Assembly: GCA_003244255.1 (NCBI GenBank) | Contig: QHCD01000061.1 | Span: 1 to 64,000 of the forward strand | Origin: Pseudonocardiales bacterium | Lineage (GTDB): Bacteria > Actinomycetota > Actinomycetes > Mycobacteriales > QHCD01 | Length of the DNA: 64,000 nucleotides | Direction: 5' to 3' | Part shown: positions 51,864-63,219 of the stretch, one piece after another | Position numbering within the stretch: position 1 is the first letter of the stretch | Layout of the letters: every line of letters starts with the position of its first letter | Notes under the pieces: model-generated | Told to the model about the DNA's origin: nothing | Seen by the model: the letters and a program-made list of their open reading frames with translations, nothing else | The model's database searches: none | Made by a program: the position numbers and the translations under genes

Positions 51864-52471
51864 TGGTGCGCCTCCGTCTGAGTAGTGGGGAGGCCATGCA
51901 GCCGTGGCGGGTCGTCGGTTTTTCGCCAGCTCAGGCGCCCTGACTTCACGTCGTCGATGATGCTCCGCACCCACGACAGTTCGGCCCGTCGGGATGCGAG
52001 CAGGAATTCAGCTTCGAGCAGAAACAACCGGGCCACGCCCTGCTCCAGCACGCCGCCGAGCAGCGCCTCCCGCTGGGCGATCTCGGCTGCGACCCGCACG
52101 GCACGCGCCTCGAGCATCGCGACCGCCTCGGCGCGCGGGAGCTCGTGCATGAAAGCGACGCCGACGGCGAATGCGGGATACTCCTGCCCTGGGGTGCGTA
52201 GCAGATCGCGGACGCCGTCGATGAGAGCATCGCGGCCGGCCTCGGCCAGCGCGTAAACGGTGCGTTCGGGACGCCGGCCCGATCGCTGGGTTCCGGTGGC
52301 GACGATCAGTTCGGCACGCTCCAGCCGCTCGACCGTGTGGTAGAGCGAGCCCGGGCGCAGCTTCATGACCTGGTCGTAGGCACGGTCCTTCATCTGCTGG
52401 TGCATCTCGTAGGGATGCATCGGGCGTTCGGAGAGCTGCTCGAGTACGGCGAGCCCTAGTGGCGTGAGCAC
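51860..52471 (-). CDS. PadR-family repressor of the MFS exporter
   Basis: This 203-residue regulator has the PadR winged helix (about 1-90; MLTPLGLAVLEQLSERPMHP, LRPGSLYHTVERLERAELIV) and a C-terminal helical dimerisation domain. PadR repressors often control the adjacent pump and release DNA when the drug binds. GTG 52471 is near a dyad in the promoter at 52491-52510. Its stop overlaps the MFS start. Confidence 0.92.
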   Translation of the reverse strand: MLTPLGLAVLEQLSERPMHPYEMHQQMKDRAYDQVMKLRPGSLYHTVERLERAELIVATGTQRSGRRPERTVYALAEAGRDALIDGVRDLLRTPGQEYPAFAVGVAFMHELPRAEAVAMLEARAVRVAAEIAQREALLGGVLEQGVARLFLLEAEFLLASRRAELSWVRSIIDDVKSGRLSWRKTDDPPRLHGLPTTQTEAHQ

Positions 52472-52490
52472 GGTGGCTTAGCCCTCCCTG

Positions 52491-52510
52491 TATATCCCGT
52501 GGGGACTATA
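52491..52510 (-). promoter_or_regulatory. candidate PadR operator
   Basis: TATATCCCGTGGGGACTATA is an imperfect dyad: outer TATA arms and inner CC/GG pairs match in 6 of 8 positions per arm. It lies 20 bases upstream of the padR start, where repressor binding would block transcription of padR and the pump. Confidence 0.5.
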
Positions 52511-52604
52511 CCGCGTGGGCGGTCCGGCTGCCCTGCCGGCACCGACCCGTTCGCTTAGGAAGTCGCTCGGGGCGCACCGACTCCAACGCCCGGGCGGGCA
52601 GGCC

Positions 52605-52668
52605 TGTTGATCATGCGGTTCCGGGACGGGAAACCGGCGTGTCGCGTCCCGAAAGTACATGATCAACA
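52605..52668. repeat. second type of intergenic palindrome
   Basis: Outer arms TGTTGATCATG (52605-52615) and CATGATCAACA (52658-52668) are exact complements. An inner stem CGGGACG (52622-52628) pairs with CGTCCCG (52645-52651). It lies between divergently placed padR and the 3' end of dapB, so it may be a terminator for neither. It looks like a small repeat element. Only one copy was seen in this window. Confidence 0.85.
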
Positions 52669-52724
52669 CGGCGGGGCGACGTCCGGTGAAGCACCGGCGC
52701 AGCCGCCGAGAGCAGCGCACCGGC

Positions 52725-54855
<2,131 letters not shown>

Positions 54856-54859
54856 CGGA

Positions 54860-57097
54860 TCAGTTGGCGTCGGCAGGTGCCGCGTCGGACTCGTCGCCGA
54901 CCGGAACGAGGCTGATCTTGCCGCGCTGGTCGATCTCGGCGATCTCCACGCGCAGCTTGTCGCCCACGTTGACGACGTCCTCGACCTTGCCGATGCGCTT
55001 GCCCTTGCCGAGCTTGCTGATGTGCACCAGGCCGTCGCGGCCCGGCAGCAGCGAGACGAACGCGCCGAACGCCGTCGTCTTCACGACCGTGCCGAGGAAG
55101 CGCTCGCCGGCCTGCGGCATGTGCGGGTTGGCGATGGCGTTGATCCGCTCGACCGCCGCGTCGGCGGACGCGCCGTCGGTGGCGCCGACGTAGATCGTGC
55201 CGTCGTCCTCGATCGTGATCGAGGCACCGGTCTCGTCCTGGATCCCGTTGATGATCTTGCCCTTGGGCCCGATCAGCTCGCCGATCTTGTCGACCGGGAT
55301 GTGCAGGGTGGTGACCCGCGGCGCGTACGGCGACATCTCGTCCGGTGCGTCGATGGCCTCGAGCATCACGTCGAGGATGTGCAGGCGGGCATCCTTCGCC
55401 TGCGTCAGCGCGCCCGCGAGGACCTCAGAGGGGATGCCGTCGAGCTTGGTGTCCAGCTGCAGTGCCGTCACGAAGTCCTTGGTACCGGCGACCTTGAAGT
55501 CCATATCGCCGAAGGCGTCCTCGGCACCGAGGATGTCGGTGAGGGCGACGTACCGGGTCTCGCCGTCGACGGTGTCGGACACCAGGCCCATCGCGATACC
55601 CGCGACCGGAGCCTTGAGCGGCACGCCGGCATTCCACAACGCCATCGTCGACGCGCATACCGAGCCCATCGATGTCGAGCCGTTCGACCCGAGCGCCTCC
55701 GACACCTGCCGGATCGCGTACGGGAACTCCTCACGGCCTGGCAACACCGGCACCAGCGCGCGCTCGGCGAGCGCGCCATGGCCGATCTCGCGGCGCTTCG
55801 GCGCCCCGAGGCGGCCGGTCTCACCGGTGGAGTACGGGGGGAAGTTGTAGTGGTGGATGTAGCGCTTGGTGGTGTCCTCGCGCAGGGTGAGCCCGATCCG
55901 CTGCTCGGCGGAGAGCATGTTCAACGTCGTGACGCCGAGGATCTGGGTCTCGCCGCGCTCGAACAGGGCCGAGCCGTGGGCGCGGGGCACGATGTCGACC
56001 TCGGCCGCGAGCTGGCGGATGTCGCTGACGCCGCGGCCGTCGATGCGCACGCGGTCGCGCAGGATTCGCTGCCGCACCAGCTTCTTCGTCAGCGAGCGGT
56101 ACGCCGCGGTGAGTTCGCTGCGGCGGGTGGCGAAATCGGCGCCGGCGCGCTCGACCGCGAGTTCCTTGAGCCGGTCGAGCTCGGTCTCGCGCTCCTGCTT
56201 GCCGGCGATGGTCAGCGCCCGGGCCAGTTCGGTTGAGACGGCGGCCTCGACGGCGGCGTACGCGTCGTCGTCGTAGTCGACGAACACGGCAAATTCACCC
56301 TGCGGCCTGGTCGCGCCCATCAGCTCGGACTGTGCGTCGCAGAGGGTCTTGATGAACGGCTTCGAGGCCTCCAGGCCGACGGCGACGACCTCCTCGGTCG
56401 GCGCGGTGGCGCCACCTGCGACGAGCGCGACGGTCGACTCCGTCGACTCGGCCTCGACCATCATGATCGCGACGTCGCCGTCGTCGCGCACGCGGCCGGC
56501 GACGACCATGTTGAACACCGCCCGAGTGAGCTGGACATCGGTCGGGAAGGCGACCCACTGGTCGTCGATCAGCGCGATCCGGGTGCCGGCGACCGGGCCG
56601 GTAAACGGCAGGCCGGCGAGCAGGGTCGAGGCGCCCGCGGCGTTAATGGCGACGACGTCGTAGTTCTCGCCGGGCGCGAGTGAGAGCACGGTGATGACGA
56701 CGTTGACATCGTTGCGGAAACCCTTGGCGAAGGACGGCCGCAGCGGCCGGTCGATCAGCCGACAGGTGAGGATGCCCTGCAGGCTCGGGCGGCCCTCGCG
56801 GCGGAACACCGCGCCGGGGATCTTGCCGGCGGCGTAGGAGCGCTCCTCGACGTCGACGGTCAGCGGGAAGAAGTCGACGGACTCACGCGGCGACTTCGCC
56901 GCCGTGGTGGCCGAGAGGAGCATCGTCTCGTCGTCGAGGTAGACGGCGACGGCGCCGTTGGCCTGCCGCGCGAAACGGCCGGTTTCGAAGCGGACGGTGC
57001 GGGTGCCGAAGCGGCCGTTGTCGATGACCGCGGTGGCAGTGATCGGCTCGCCGTCGGCGGGTTGGGTGGTCGGGTCGGACACGGTTGATTCGGACAA
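54860..57097 (-). CDS. pnp: polyribonucleotide nucleotidyltransferase (PNPase)
   Basis: This 745-residue phosphorolytic 3' exoribonuclease has two RNase PH domains (about 15-250 and 340-570), a KH domain ([20 protein letters not shown]) and an S1 domain ([20 protein letters not shown]). It participates in mRNA decay, and in actinobacteria also in polymerising tails. TTG 57097 is preceded by AAAGGG at suitable spacing. A 221-base leader separates it from rpsO; no structure was resolved there, though autoregulatory hairpins are common in this leader in other bacteria. Confidence 0.97.
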   Translation of the reverse strand: MSESTVSDPTTQPADGEPITATAVIDNGRFGTRTVRFETGRFARQANGAVAVYLDDETMLLSATTAAKSPRESVDFFPLTVDVEERSYAAGKIPGAVFRREGRPSLQGILTCRLIDRPLRPSFAKGFRNDVNVVITVLSLAPGENYDVVAINAAGASTLLAGLPFTGPVAGTRIALIDDQWVAFPTDVQLTRAVFNMVVAGRVRDDGDVAIMMVEAESTESTVALVAGGATAPTEEVVAVGLEASKPFIKTLCDAQSELMGATRPQGEFAVFVDYDDDAYAAVEAAVSTELARALTIAGKQERETELDRLKELAVERAGADFATRRSELTAAYRSLTKKLVRQRILRDRVRIDGRGVSDIRQLAAEVDIVPRAHGSALFERGETQILGVTTLNMLSAEQRIGLTLREDTTKRYIHHYNFPPYSTGETGRLGAPKRREIGHGALAERALVPVLPGREEFPYAIRQVSEALGSNGSTSMGSVCASTMALWNAGVPLKAPVAGIAMGLVSDTVDGETRYVALTDILGAEDAFGDMDFKVAGTKDFVTALQLDTKLDGIPSEVLAGALTQAKDARLHILDVMLEAIDAPDEMSPYAPRVTTLHIPVDKIGELIGPKGKIINGIQDETGASITIEDDGTIYVGATDGASADAAVERINAIANPHMPQAGERFLGTVVKTTAFGAFVSLLPGRDGLVHISKLGKGKRIGKVEDVVNVGDKLRVEIAEIDQRGKISLVPVGDESDAAPADAN

Positions 57098-57318
57098 GGG
57101 AGACCCTTTCGTTCCTCATCCCGTGCGCGGGGTACGGATCGACCGCTACCTCGCAACCGGTCTTCGATCGAAGCCCGCGGGTCGTGCCCGAGAGCCACTA
57201 CCGAGGACCGGCCATGGAGCGCGGCAGCGGGTGCGTCACCCCGGCCCGGGCTTGGTGCGTGCGGCGGGTTCGCCGTACGAGTGGCGAGGAGCGGTCCGCT
57301 CCCCTTGGTACGCCGGCG

Positions 57319-57588
57319 TCAGCGGCGCAGGCCGAGGCGCTCGATGAGCGCGCGGTAGCGACTGATGTCGGTGTGCTGCAAGTACTTCAACAGCCGGCGG
57401 CGGCGTCCGACGAGCAGCAGGAGCCCGCGGCGGCTGTGGTGGTCGTGCTTGTGCACCCGCAGGTGCTCGGTCAGCTCGGCGATGCGACGGGTCAGCATCG
57501 CGACCTGGACCTCAGGCGATCCGGTGTCGCCCTCGCCGGTGGCGTGATCGGACATGATCTGCTTCTTGACGTCACTGGCAAGCGGCAC
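57319..57588 (-). CDS. rpsO: 30S ribosomal protein S15
   Basis: This 89-residue S15 contains [40 protein letters not shown], and ends [12 protein letters not shown], nearly identical to mycobacterial S15. GTG 57588 follows AGGGAG about 7 bases upstream and gives the expected length. It sits between ribF and pnp as usual. Confidence 0.97.
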   Translation of the reverse strand: MPLASDVKKQIMSDHATGEGDTGSPEVQVAMLTRRIAELTEHLRVHKHDHHSRRGLLLLVGRRRRLLKYLQHTDISRYRALIERLGLRR

Positions 57589-57735
57589 TGGTCTCCCTGA
57601 TAGAACTCGGTGTGGCACGCGATCTTCGGCACGCGCACGCTGGCAACCGGCCGGACAGACCCGGCCGGGCTCCAGCGTACCGGGCATGCGGCCGTGGGGC
57701 GAGTCGCGTGGGGCGCACCGGCGGTCGGGCACCGC

Positions 57736-58659
57736 TCAGCGCACGATCTCCCGGGTCCGCGCGACGTCGCGAGCCATCTGCGCGATGAGCTCGTCGACGG
57801 AGTCGAACCGCTCCATCGGGCGCACCAGCGCGGTGAACTCGATCCCGATCGGATCGTCGTAGATGTCCTCGTCGAAGTCGAGGATGTGTGCTTCCACCCG
57901 ACGGCCGTGGCCGTCGAAGGTTGGGTTGGTGCCAACCGAGATCGCAGCCGGCAGCCGCCGCTCGCCCAGCACTACGCGGCCGGCGTAGACACCGTCCGCG
58001 GGCACCGCCGCGCGCAAGGTGAGGCGCAGGTTCGCCGTCGGATATCCGAGCTTGCGGCCGCGGCCGTCGCCGCGGACGACGACGCCGTCGAGCCGGTGGC
58101 CGTGGCCGAGCGCGCGGGCCGCGGTGACCACGTCGCCGGACTCGATGCTGGCGCGCACGGACGTCGAGGAGTAGGCCAGCGCGCCGTCGGCGATCATCGG
58201 GACGGCCTCGACGGTAAAGCCGTGCTTCGACCCCGATTCCCGCAGTGATTCGACGGTGCCCGCCGCCTTGTGCCCGTACCGGAAGTTCGCGCCGACGACG
58301 ACGTGCGCGGCGTGCAACGCGCCGACGAGCGTCTGGTCGACGAACTCCTCGGGGCTCTGCCGGCTGAATTCCGCGGTGAACGCCAGCACGCACAGCACGT
58401 CGACGCCGAGCCCGGCCAGCAGCTCGGCTTGGAAGTCCGGTGCGGTGAGCCGCACCACCTCGGTGCCCGGGCGGAGCACCTCGATCGGGTTCGGGTCGAA
58501 CGCCAGGACCACTGCCGGCACCCCGGCGTCGCGGGCACGCTGCACCGTGCGTCCGACGATCTGCTGGTGTCCGCGGTGCACGCCGTCGAAGACGCCGATC
58601 GTCACCACGCAGCGTCCCCAGCCATCGGGTGCGTCCGCGACGCCGCGCCACCGCTGCAC
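57736..58659 (-). CDS. ribF: bifunctional riboflavin kinase/FAD synthetase
   Basis: This 307-residue enzyme has an N-terminal FAD synthetase domain (VVTIGVFDGVHRGHQQIVGR, with the GxFDGxHxGH signature) and a C-terminal riboflavin kinase domain (GRGRKLGYPTANLRL, VSVGTNPTFDG). It converts riboflavin to FMN and FAD. GTG 58659, starting VQRWRG, matches mycobacterial RibF and has GAGGGGAGCAGG just upstream. The longer frame belongs to the palindromic repeat. Confidence 0.96.
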   Translation of the reverse strand: MQRWRGVADAPDGWGRCVVTIGVFDGVHRGHQQIVGRTVQRARDAGVPAVVLAFDPNPIEVLRPGTEVVRLTAPDFQAELLAGLGVDVLCVLAFTAEFSRQSPEEFVDQTLVGALHAAHVVVGANFRYGHKAAGTVESLRESGSKHGFTVEAVPMIADGALAYSSTSVRASIESGDVVTAARALGHGHRLDGVVVRGDGRGRKLGYPTANLRLTLRAAVPADGVYAGRVVLGERRLPAAISVGTNPTFDGHGRRVEAHILDFDEDIYDDPIGIEFTALVRPMERFDSVDELIAQMARDVARTREIVR

Positions 58660-58717
58660 TACCTGCTCCCCTCGGTCGGTTCCCGACGTCAGCCTGCCAG
58701 AGCAGCCCCGCCCCCCA

Positions 58718-58785
58718 TTTCGCCGAGTGGTGAGATTTGCGGGGTTCGGCCGCCGGGAAACGCCGCATACCTCACCACTCGGGGT
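58718..58785. repeat. palindromic element, copy B
   Basis: TTTCGCCGAGTGGTGAGAT at 58718-58736 pairs with CTCACCACTCGG at 58771-58782. The loop is related to that of copy A (48311-48380). The right arm has lost its outer end. It lies between the ribF and histidine-phosphatase starts. Confidence 0.88.
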
Positions 58786-58800
58786 GGGAGGCTCGGTGCC

Positions 58801-59352
58801 GTGACCGTCCGGATCGTGTTCGAGACCCACTCCTGGAGCGAGGACAACGAGCACGGCATCGCGACCGGCTGGCTGCCCGGGCGGCTCTCAGGTCGCGGTC
58901 GCACGGCTGCCCGGGAGCTGGGTCGACGTCGACGCCCAGCCGGCTTCGCTGCCGTGTTCGCATCCGATCTGGCGCGCGCCGTCGAAACGGCCCAGATCGC
59001 CTTCGCGGGCAGCCACCTCCCGATCTTGCTGGACTGGCGGCTGCGCGAATGCGACTACGGCGACCTCAACGGCGCGTTGGCGGCGGCGGTCCGCGGTCAG
59101 GCGGTCGCGCGGATCGAGTCGCCGTTCCCCGGCGGCGAGAGCTGGGAGCGGGCGAGTGGGCGGGTGCACGGTTTCCTGCGCGATCTGCCGACGCGATGGG
59201 CCGGCACGCGTGTGCTGGTGATCGGGCACCAGGCGACTCGCTTCGGCTTCGAGCGCTACCTATGCCGCCGCGCACTCATCGACGTGGTCAGCGAGGAGTT
59301 CCGCTGGCGGCCCGGCTGGGAGTACGTGCTGGACGAGACGCTCCCATGCTGA
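58801..59352 (+). CDS. histidine-phosphatase-superfamily protein with variant motif
   Basis: This 183-residue protein has the branch-1 histidine phosphatase layout: FETHSWSEDNEHGIATGWLP, VFASDLARAVETAQIAF, and LVIGHQATRFGFERYL with the second His. The usual RHG is replaced by ETH, keeping the His but losing the first Arg. It may act on a phosphosugar or phosphoester, or be altered in activity. GTG 58801 is used; the upstream frame is repeat DNA. Confidence 0.82.
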   Translation: MTVRIVFETHSWSEDNEHGIATGWLPGRLSGRGRTAARELGRRRRPAGFAAVFASDLARAVETAQIAFAGSHLPILLDWRLRECDYGDLNGALAAAVRGQAVARIESPFPGGESWERASGRVHGFLRDLPTRWAGTRVLVIGHQATRFGFERYLCRRALIDVVSEEFRWRPGWEYVLDETLPC

Positions 59353-59359
59353 TGGCTGG

Positions 59360-59953
59360 TCAGCGATTCGCCCGCCGCTGCGCCTCGGTCAAGATCGCGC
59401 GCAGCGACGCCGCGACGGCCTGTTCCCACCGGCGGGCGACCAGCGCGCCCCATCGCTCGCCGAGCGCCCACAGGTCGGTGCCGAGCTCGCCGGTGTAGGT
59501 CAGCACGGTGCCGCCCGCGGTGTCGTCGTCGAACCGGAACTCCTCGACGACGTGCGGCACCGGGCCACGCACCAGCCGGAACGTGATCCGCTCGGGACGG
59601 GTGAAGCCGACGGTCTCGACCGTGACGGCGTGCAGCCGGCCGCCGTACAGGGGGGTGCGGTGCGCGGCCAGCACCAGGTCGCTGCCGGCGTCGAGCACCT
59701 GGATCTTCTCGCGCATGGCATGGGTCGCGCGGCCGAGGTACGGCGTCGCGACGATGTCGAAGACCTGCTCCCGGTCGGCCGCGATGGTCACGACCTGCGG
59801 TCCGAGCGGCCGGGTCCGCTGCCCGACGCCGAGGTCGACGGGCAGCGCGCCGCTGACCAGCCCGACGTACCCGGCACCGGCGACTGCCGCCGCGCCCGTG
59901 ACCGCCACGAAACCCGGCCGGATCCGCGCCATCTGCATCCCCTCCCCGGGCAT
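59360..59953 (-). CDS. SRPBCC-family protein with N-terminal membrane segment
   Basis: This 197-residue protein has a hydrophobic N-terminal segment (FVAVTGAAAVAGAGYVGLVSG) that could be a membrane anchor, then an SRPBCC (START-like) domain (VVTIAADREQVFDIVATPYL to the C-terminal helix). These domains bind small hydrophobic ligands. ATG 59953 has GAGGAG seven bases upstream; ATG 59932 with GGGAGGGG is a credible alternative. The function is unknown. Confidence 0.78.
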   Translation of the reverse strand: MPGEGMQMARIRPGFVAVTGAAAVAGAGYVGLVSGALPVDLGVGQRTRPLGPQVVTIAADREQVFDIVATPYLGRATHAMREKIQVLDAGSDLVLAAHRTPLYGGRLHAVTVETVGFTRPERITFRLVRGPVPHVVEEFRFDDDTAGGTVLTYTGELGTDLWALGERWGALVARRWEQAVAASLRAILTEAQRRANR

Positions 59954-60008
59954 CGTCGCACTCCTCGCCGCGTTCGCAGCCGACGCGACCCGACGGCGCA
60001 ACGTGGGT

Positions 60009-60026
60009 TATCTCACCACTCGGCGA
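60009..60026. repeat. palindromic element, single arm C
   Basis: TATCTCACCACTCGGCGA matches the right arm of copies A and B, but no matching left arm lies nearby. The overlapping GNAT gene takes its last codons (VAEW) and its stop from this arm. Confidence 0.7.
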
Positions 60027-60768
60027 CGGAGGGCCGTGCCGGGCGGCGCCAGGTGACCCCCCGGCCGACGACGCGGAATCCGAGCGAGGAGTAGACGCCG
60101 AAGCCGGGATCGCTGGCAAGCAGGGTCGCCGGCCGATCCGGTGCAGATGCGACGGCGGCCGCCGTCATCGCAGCGCCGATACCGCGGCGCCGCGCCCTCG
60201 CGCACACGGCGACCGCGCCGATGCTGCTCGCTTCGGGCGCGATCGCGGCCAGCGAGGTCGCGACCGGCTCGTCGTCGAGATAGCCGACGAACAGGGCGAA
60301 CGCGCGATCGGCGACGGTCGCGGGGCCGGGATGGATCGCGCCGTCAACGTGTCCGGACGGTGTCTTGCCGGTCGCCGCGATGACGGTGCGCTCGAAGGTC
60401 ACGACGTCGCGGGCATCGGCGACCGCCGCGATCCGCAGGCCGGGTGCCGCATCGATCGCGATCCGGCCGGCCGGCCGCAGCATCCAGGGGTCGTCGGGCT
60501 CGGCGCTGAACCCGGCGGCGGCGAGATCGAGGCCGGCCCAGCAGTCGCGGATCCGGATCGGGTCGGTTCGATCCGCGAACGCGGTGAGCATGCGGCCGGC
60601 GCTCGCGTGCCGGCCGGCGCTGCCGCCGGTGCAGAACACCGGCGAGCCGGCTGTCACCGCCCACCACAGGCCGTCGGCCTCCTCGGTCGCGATGCCGAGT
60701 GCTGCGTACGCGCGCAGGTGGAAGAACGCGTCGGCGGCGGCGCAGGTAGCGACCGGATCTGCACTCAC
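60013..60768 (-). CDS. two-domain GNAT acetyltransferase
   Basis: This 251-residue protein has a C-terminal GNAT domain (about 120-245) with IGAVAVCARARRRGIGAAMT as the acetyl-CoA motif and VYSSLGFRVVGRGVTWRR at the end. The N-terminal 110 residues form an unassigned helical domain typical of larger GNATs. GTG 60768 overlaps the truB stop (GTGA). The last residues are supplied by a repeat arm, so the original C-terminus may have been longer. Confidence 0.85.
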   Translation of the reverse strand: MSADPVATCAAADAFFHLRAYAALGIATEEADGLWWAVTAGSPVFCTGGSAGRHASAGRMLTAFADRTDPIRIRDCWAGLDLAAAGFSAEPDDPWMLRPAGRIAIDAAPGLRIAAVADARDVVTFERTVIAATGKTPSGHVDGAIHPGPATVADRAFALFVGYLDDEPVATSLAAIAPEASSIGAVAVCARARRRGIGAAMTAAAVASAPDRPATLLASDPGFGVYSSLGFRVVGRGVTWRRPARPSVAEW

Positions 60769-61649
60769 GGCGCCGGCCGCAGGACCGCCAGCGGGCGCGC
60801 GGCGCCCCCGGTCTCGGTCATCAGCGCCACGACGGCACCGTGCTCGTCGTAGACGCCGTAGGTGCCCTCGATGCCGGCGACGGCGAGCCGGCCGCCGTGT
60901 GCCACGACTCGGGCCTCTTCGGCATCGACGTCGCGACGGCCGAAGACCTGCGCGACGACGTCTTCGATCGGCGAGATTGCTTGTGCATCAAGGCTTTCCA
61001 GGTTCGTCGCGGCCTCGATCCGGAATCGTCCCACCCGCGTCCGGCGCAGGGCGGTGAGATGGCCGCCGACCCCGAGCACGGCGCCGAGATCGCGGGCGAT
61101 CGCGCGCACGTAGGTGCCCGAGGAGCAGTCGATGACGACGTCGACGTCGAGCAGGTCGCCGACCCGCCGGATCGCCGACACCTCGATGCGGTTGATGCGG
61201 ATCTGCCGCGCCGCGAGCCGCACGTCCTCACCCGCCCGCACGCGTGCATAGGCTCGCTGCCCGCCCACCTTGATCGCGCTCACCGCCGAGGGCACCTGGT
61301 CGATCTCGCCGATGAACGACGCCACCGCCGCACACACCGTGCCATCGGACGCCGAGACCGCGGTCGTCGACAACGGTTCACCATCAGCGTCGTCGGTGAC
61401 CGTCGATTGGCCGAGCCGGATGGTCGCGGCATAGGTCTTGTCGAGGCCGGCCAGGTGACCCAGCAGCTTGGTGCCTCGCTCGACACCGAGCACCAGCACG
61501 CCCGTCGCCATCGGATCGAGCGTTCCCGCATGGCCGATTTTCCTGGTGTGCAAGGCTTTTCGCGCCTGAGCCACGACGTCGTGAGAGGTGATGCCGGCCG
61601 GCTTGTCGACGACGACGACACCGGGAGGCGGCGTCAGTCGCTCGGGCAC
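60765..61649 (-). CDS. truB: tRNA pseudouridine-55 synthase
   Basis: This 294-residue enzyme modifies U55 of tRNA. The catalytic Asp lies in GHAGTLDPMATGVL (about residue 41), with VDKPAGITSHDVV at the N-terminus and the YVRAIARDLGAVLG block. A C-terminal PUA-like tail follows. GTG 61649 gives a normal start; the frame upstream belongs to a dinF remnant. It is coupled to the GNAT gene. Confidence 0.96.
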   Translation of the reverse strand: MPERLTPPPGVVVVDKPAGITSHDVVAQARKALHTRKIGHAGTLDPMATGVLVLGVERGTKLLGHLAGLDKTYAATIRLGQSTVTDDADGEPLSTTAVSASDGTVCAAVASFIGEIDQVPSAVSAIKVGGQRAYARVRAGEDVRLAARQIRINRIEVSAIRRVGDLLDVDVVIDCSSGTYVRAIARDLGAVLGVGGHLTALRRTRVGRFRIEAATNLESLDAQAISPIEDVVAQVFGRRDVDAEEARVVAHGGRLAVAGIEGTYGVYDEHGAVVALMTETGGAARPLAVLRPAP

Positions 61650-61690
61650 AACGGCCGAGGTTACGCCGCCTCCAGTGGCGGATTGCAGCC

Positions 61691-61918
61691 CTAGCGCTCG
61701 GCGCCGGCGACGGCCCACCGGCTGCCGGCGGTCCGCAGCAGCATGCCCACCAGCCGCACCAGGATGAACGCCGTCAGCCCCGCCCACCCCGCCGATGCCC
61801 CAGTGCCAGTGCAGCGCGGCGAGGTTGAGGGGCAGGAAGGCGCCGAGCGCAGCGATTAGGGTGATCGTGCGCAGGAAACCGACGTCGCCCGCGCCGACGA
61901 GCACGCCGTCCGCTGATG
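61691..61918 (-). pseudogene. dinF: C-terminal remnant of a MATE-family efflux gene (dinF-like)
   Basis: Reading leftwards the frame gives DGVLVGAGDVGFLRTITLIA and LGAFLPLNLAALHWHWGIGG, the penultimate helices of a DinF-type transporter. At about 61797 one base is missing, and the next frame continues LTAFILVRLVGMLLRTAGS to a stop at 61691. The first 350 or so residues are absent. In mycobacteria dinF lies between nrnA and truB, so this is the residue of the expected neighbour. Confidence 0.8.
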
Positions 61919-62150
61919 GTCCGGGTAGTGCTCCCTGAGGAACCTCAGAGAGGTGTATCGGTCTGCGCCGGTTACCCCGTCATCAGGCGGTTCGGGTCCT
62001 GGGGTAGATGCGCTGAAGCAACTCGGCCGAGCCGGCGACCGCATTCGCTACTCGACGGCCCACGATTATCGTTCCGCGAGCAGTGGTGGCTTGACGCATG
62101 ACAAAGCGAGTTCTTCTGCTCAATGAGGATTCTATTCTGAGTGAGGAGGC
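61919..62150. other. gap at the truB-rbfA junction, no gene seen
   Basis: These 232 bases hold no convincing gene. A 14-base palindrome CTGAGGAACCTCAG at 61936-61949 could form a small hairpin. The right end is AT-richer than the rest of the window and carries GAGTGAGGAGGC just before the GTG of the next gene. Confidence 0.6.
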
Positions 62151-63219
62151 GTGAGGGTGCCGAACGGATGGATCATCGAGTCAATTCAGGCGTACGGTCG
62201 GTCGTCGATGCTGCACACGGCCGCAGCGGGGCACGGGATCGCCTTGGCGGGTGGCATTGTGGCCGATCGTGCGCAGTTCGAGACGCTGATATTCCAGCGG
62301 GGAGAGTCGGGCTGGCAGCGGATGCGGACACCGAGCATTGGGCGGGTGAACCGAGCACTCGTGATCTCCGAGACCGAGGCGTGGGCGGTCGGCGATGGCC
62401 GGTCGCTGCACCTATCGGACGCGGGCTGGCAGGAGATAGCGACTGCGGGACCGCCCGAGACCACTGCCTACCTGGATGGGCTGGCGCGTTGCGGGGCGGA
62501 GATCTGGGCGGCCGGGTCGCTGAAGTCGACACCCGGACAGGGCAGCCGGGTGGCCAGCGGGACGGTGCAGCGTTGGGACGGCGCGCGGTGGGCGGAGCTG
62601 CCGGTGCCGGCGATCGGCGGGGAATGGCGCCTCTCCGGTATCGATGGCGTGTCCAACGACGATCTCTGGGCGGTCGGCGCTGGCTACGCGGAGGAGGCCG
62701 GCGAGGCGGTCGCGCTGCATTGGGACGGCCGGGACTGGCGGCGGCCGGCCGTACCGGGGGCGACCGACGTCTGGTTGAGCGACGTGGTGGCATTGGCCAC
62801 AGACAACGTCTGGGCGGCGGGCAGCCGGAACATGCGGGGCGGATCTCCAGATCTGCCCATCGTTGTGCACTGGGACGGCGCCCGATGGTCCTCGGTCGAC
62901 ATCGGCAGCGAGCGCGGCGACATCAGCGAGCTGACCACGGACGGCGCCACCGTCTGGGGCATCGGTTCGGGAGGTCGCCCCGGCGAGCCGCCACTTGTTG
63001 TCCGGCTCGCCGGCACCACAGCGGAACGCGTCTGCACCCAGCAGTTGGCCGACCATGCGGACGATTGCTCGCTGCACGGCGGCGCGGTCCTGGCCGACGG
63101 TCGATTGCTGGTCGTGGCTCGAAGGCTTCGGCGCCGACATCCGCTCGGGCGGGTACGGGTCCGCGCGCTTCGACGGGAGGGCGAACTGGTGGAAACTGGG
63201 CTCAATCGCGACCCGATAG
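62151..63219 (+). CDS. propeller-like repeat protein with a probable frameshift
   Basis: About 330 residues contain several repeats of the form W-A-V-G followed 20-30 residues later by LHWDG..W (ISETEAWAVGDGRSLHLSD, DLWAVGAGYAEEAGEAVALH, NVWAAGSRNMRGGSPDLPIV), which suggests a beta propeller. No signal peptide is evident. The straight frame loses its pattern at about 63115 and runs 200 bases antisense into rbfA. A +1 shift there restores plausible sequence (GFGADIRSGGYGSARFDGR) and stops at 63219. It is thus a recent pseudogene, or carries a sequence error. It lies where nrnA and dinF normally sit. Confidence 0.65.

Noticed and set aside
50271-51881. Long rightward open frame inside the MFS gene
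   Set aside because: It lies opposite intact transporter helices and has no domain pattern of its own.
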